Shown here: piece after piece, positions 63,481 to 64,000 of the stretch
Layout: every line of letters starts with the position of its first letter
Numbering within the stretch: the stretch's first letter is position 1
Assembly (NCBI RefSeq): GCF_949987535.1
Contig: NC_080068.1
Coordinates: 77,029,254-77,093,253 of the forward strand
Origin: Balaenoptera acutorostrata
Taxonomy: Eukaryota; Chordata; Mammalia; Artiodactyla; Balaenopteridae
DNA: 64,000 nucleotides
Reading direction: 5' to 3'
The notes under the pieces: model-generated
Databases searched by the model: none
The model's input: the letters and a program-made list of their open reading frames with translations, nothing else
What the model was told of the DNA's origin: nothing
Translations under genes and position numbers: made by a program

Positions 63481-64000
63481 CTATCTTGATAAATAAGAGT
63501 TGTCCTTGATATTTGTGCTGAATGTGGAGTAGGACTCACCAGATGGATGGGAGTGTGAGAATGACATTCCAGGCTGTTACATGTACAGGGTTGGAGAGAC
63601 TTAAATCCTTTTTTAAAAGAGCCAGTAAGTGGCAGATGGATTAGATAATTCAGGTCTGTTGTCATCAAAGTCCATAATCATTTCACAACACCATTAGTAT
63701 GATATTCATTTAAGGTTTTTATTTTCCCCTGGAATATATTGATGGGCTTGGGTATTACCCATATGAATTGCCTAATTTGTTTGTGATTCACTGGGAAATC
63801 CCAGAGCAGGTTTTTCCAGTAGAATGACATGAAAACCAGTCCTAACCAATCTTAGTGCTAACAATGCTGAAGGACAGTCCCTCAAAGAGAAAGTAAGCAC
63901 AGGGTTATCATCTAGATGTGGTTCTCTCCTTCTATGTAGAAACGTTCTGAGCAGGAGAATCCTGGTTAACAAAAAGACCCAGTTGTCTGAACGCCAAAAA
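63481..64000. other. Intergenic sequence
   Basis: Nothing recognised before the window ends. Confidence 0.4.

Overview
This is a stretch of mammalian nuclear chromosome, almost certainly from a cetacean (or a close relative such as a hippopotamus). It carries seven copies of the tRNA-derived CHR-type SINE found in whales, hippos and ruminants, and no ruminant BovB or Bov-tA elements were seen. The background also holds placental-mammal repeats: many MIR and L2, L1 3' ends, an MLT1 LTR, and MER5/MER20-like hAT elements. No bacterial, viral or organellar genes were recognised, and there is no CRISPR array.

The window has one convincing protein-coding gene: PHOX2B, the paired-like homeodomain transcription factor of the autonomic nervous system. 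It lies on the plus strand at 50778-53533 in three coding exons (50778-51018, 51875-52062, 53018-53533). All junctions are GT-AG and the exons join in frame to 314 codons plus a stop. The homeodomain, the 9-alanine tract and the 20-alanine tract are all intact. A 3' UTR of about 1.75 kb runs to an AATAAA at 55255.

Layout: 1-9 kb is repeat-rich intergenic DNA. 9-16 kb and 21.7-25.8 kb are long stretches poor in repeats and may hold regulatory elements, including a diverged tandem duplication at 22.4-22.7 kb. 26-45 kb is mixed intergenic DNA with SINE, L1, MIR and CR1/L3 relics. 45.9-50.8 kb is the repeat-poor upstream flank of PHOX2B, with a CpG island (47.1-48.5 kb), a cluster of HOX/CDX-like motifs (48.8-49.2 kb) and perfect and near-perfect PHOX2-type palindromic sites. 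50.8-55.3 kb is the gene. 55.3-64 kb is intergenic DNA with MIR, MER5A-like and L1/SINE copies.

In human, PHOX2B lies between LIMCH1 and TMEM33 (recalled, not computed). Neither neighbour is recognisable here, so the window is one gene inside a large non-coding regulatory neighbourhood. The open frames outside PHOX2B are best explained by SINE sequence, microsatellites or GC-rich composition. Repeat family names are from memory of consensus sequences. Boundaries are approximate unless target-site duplications are given.
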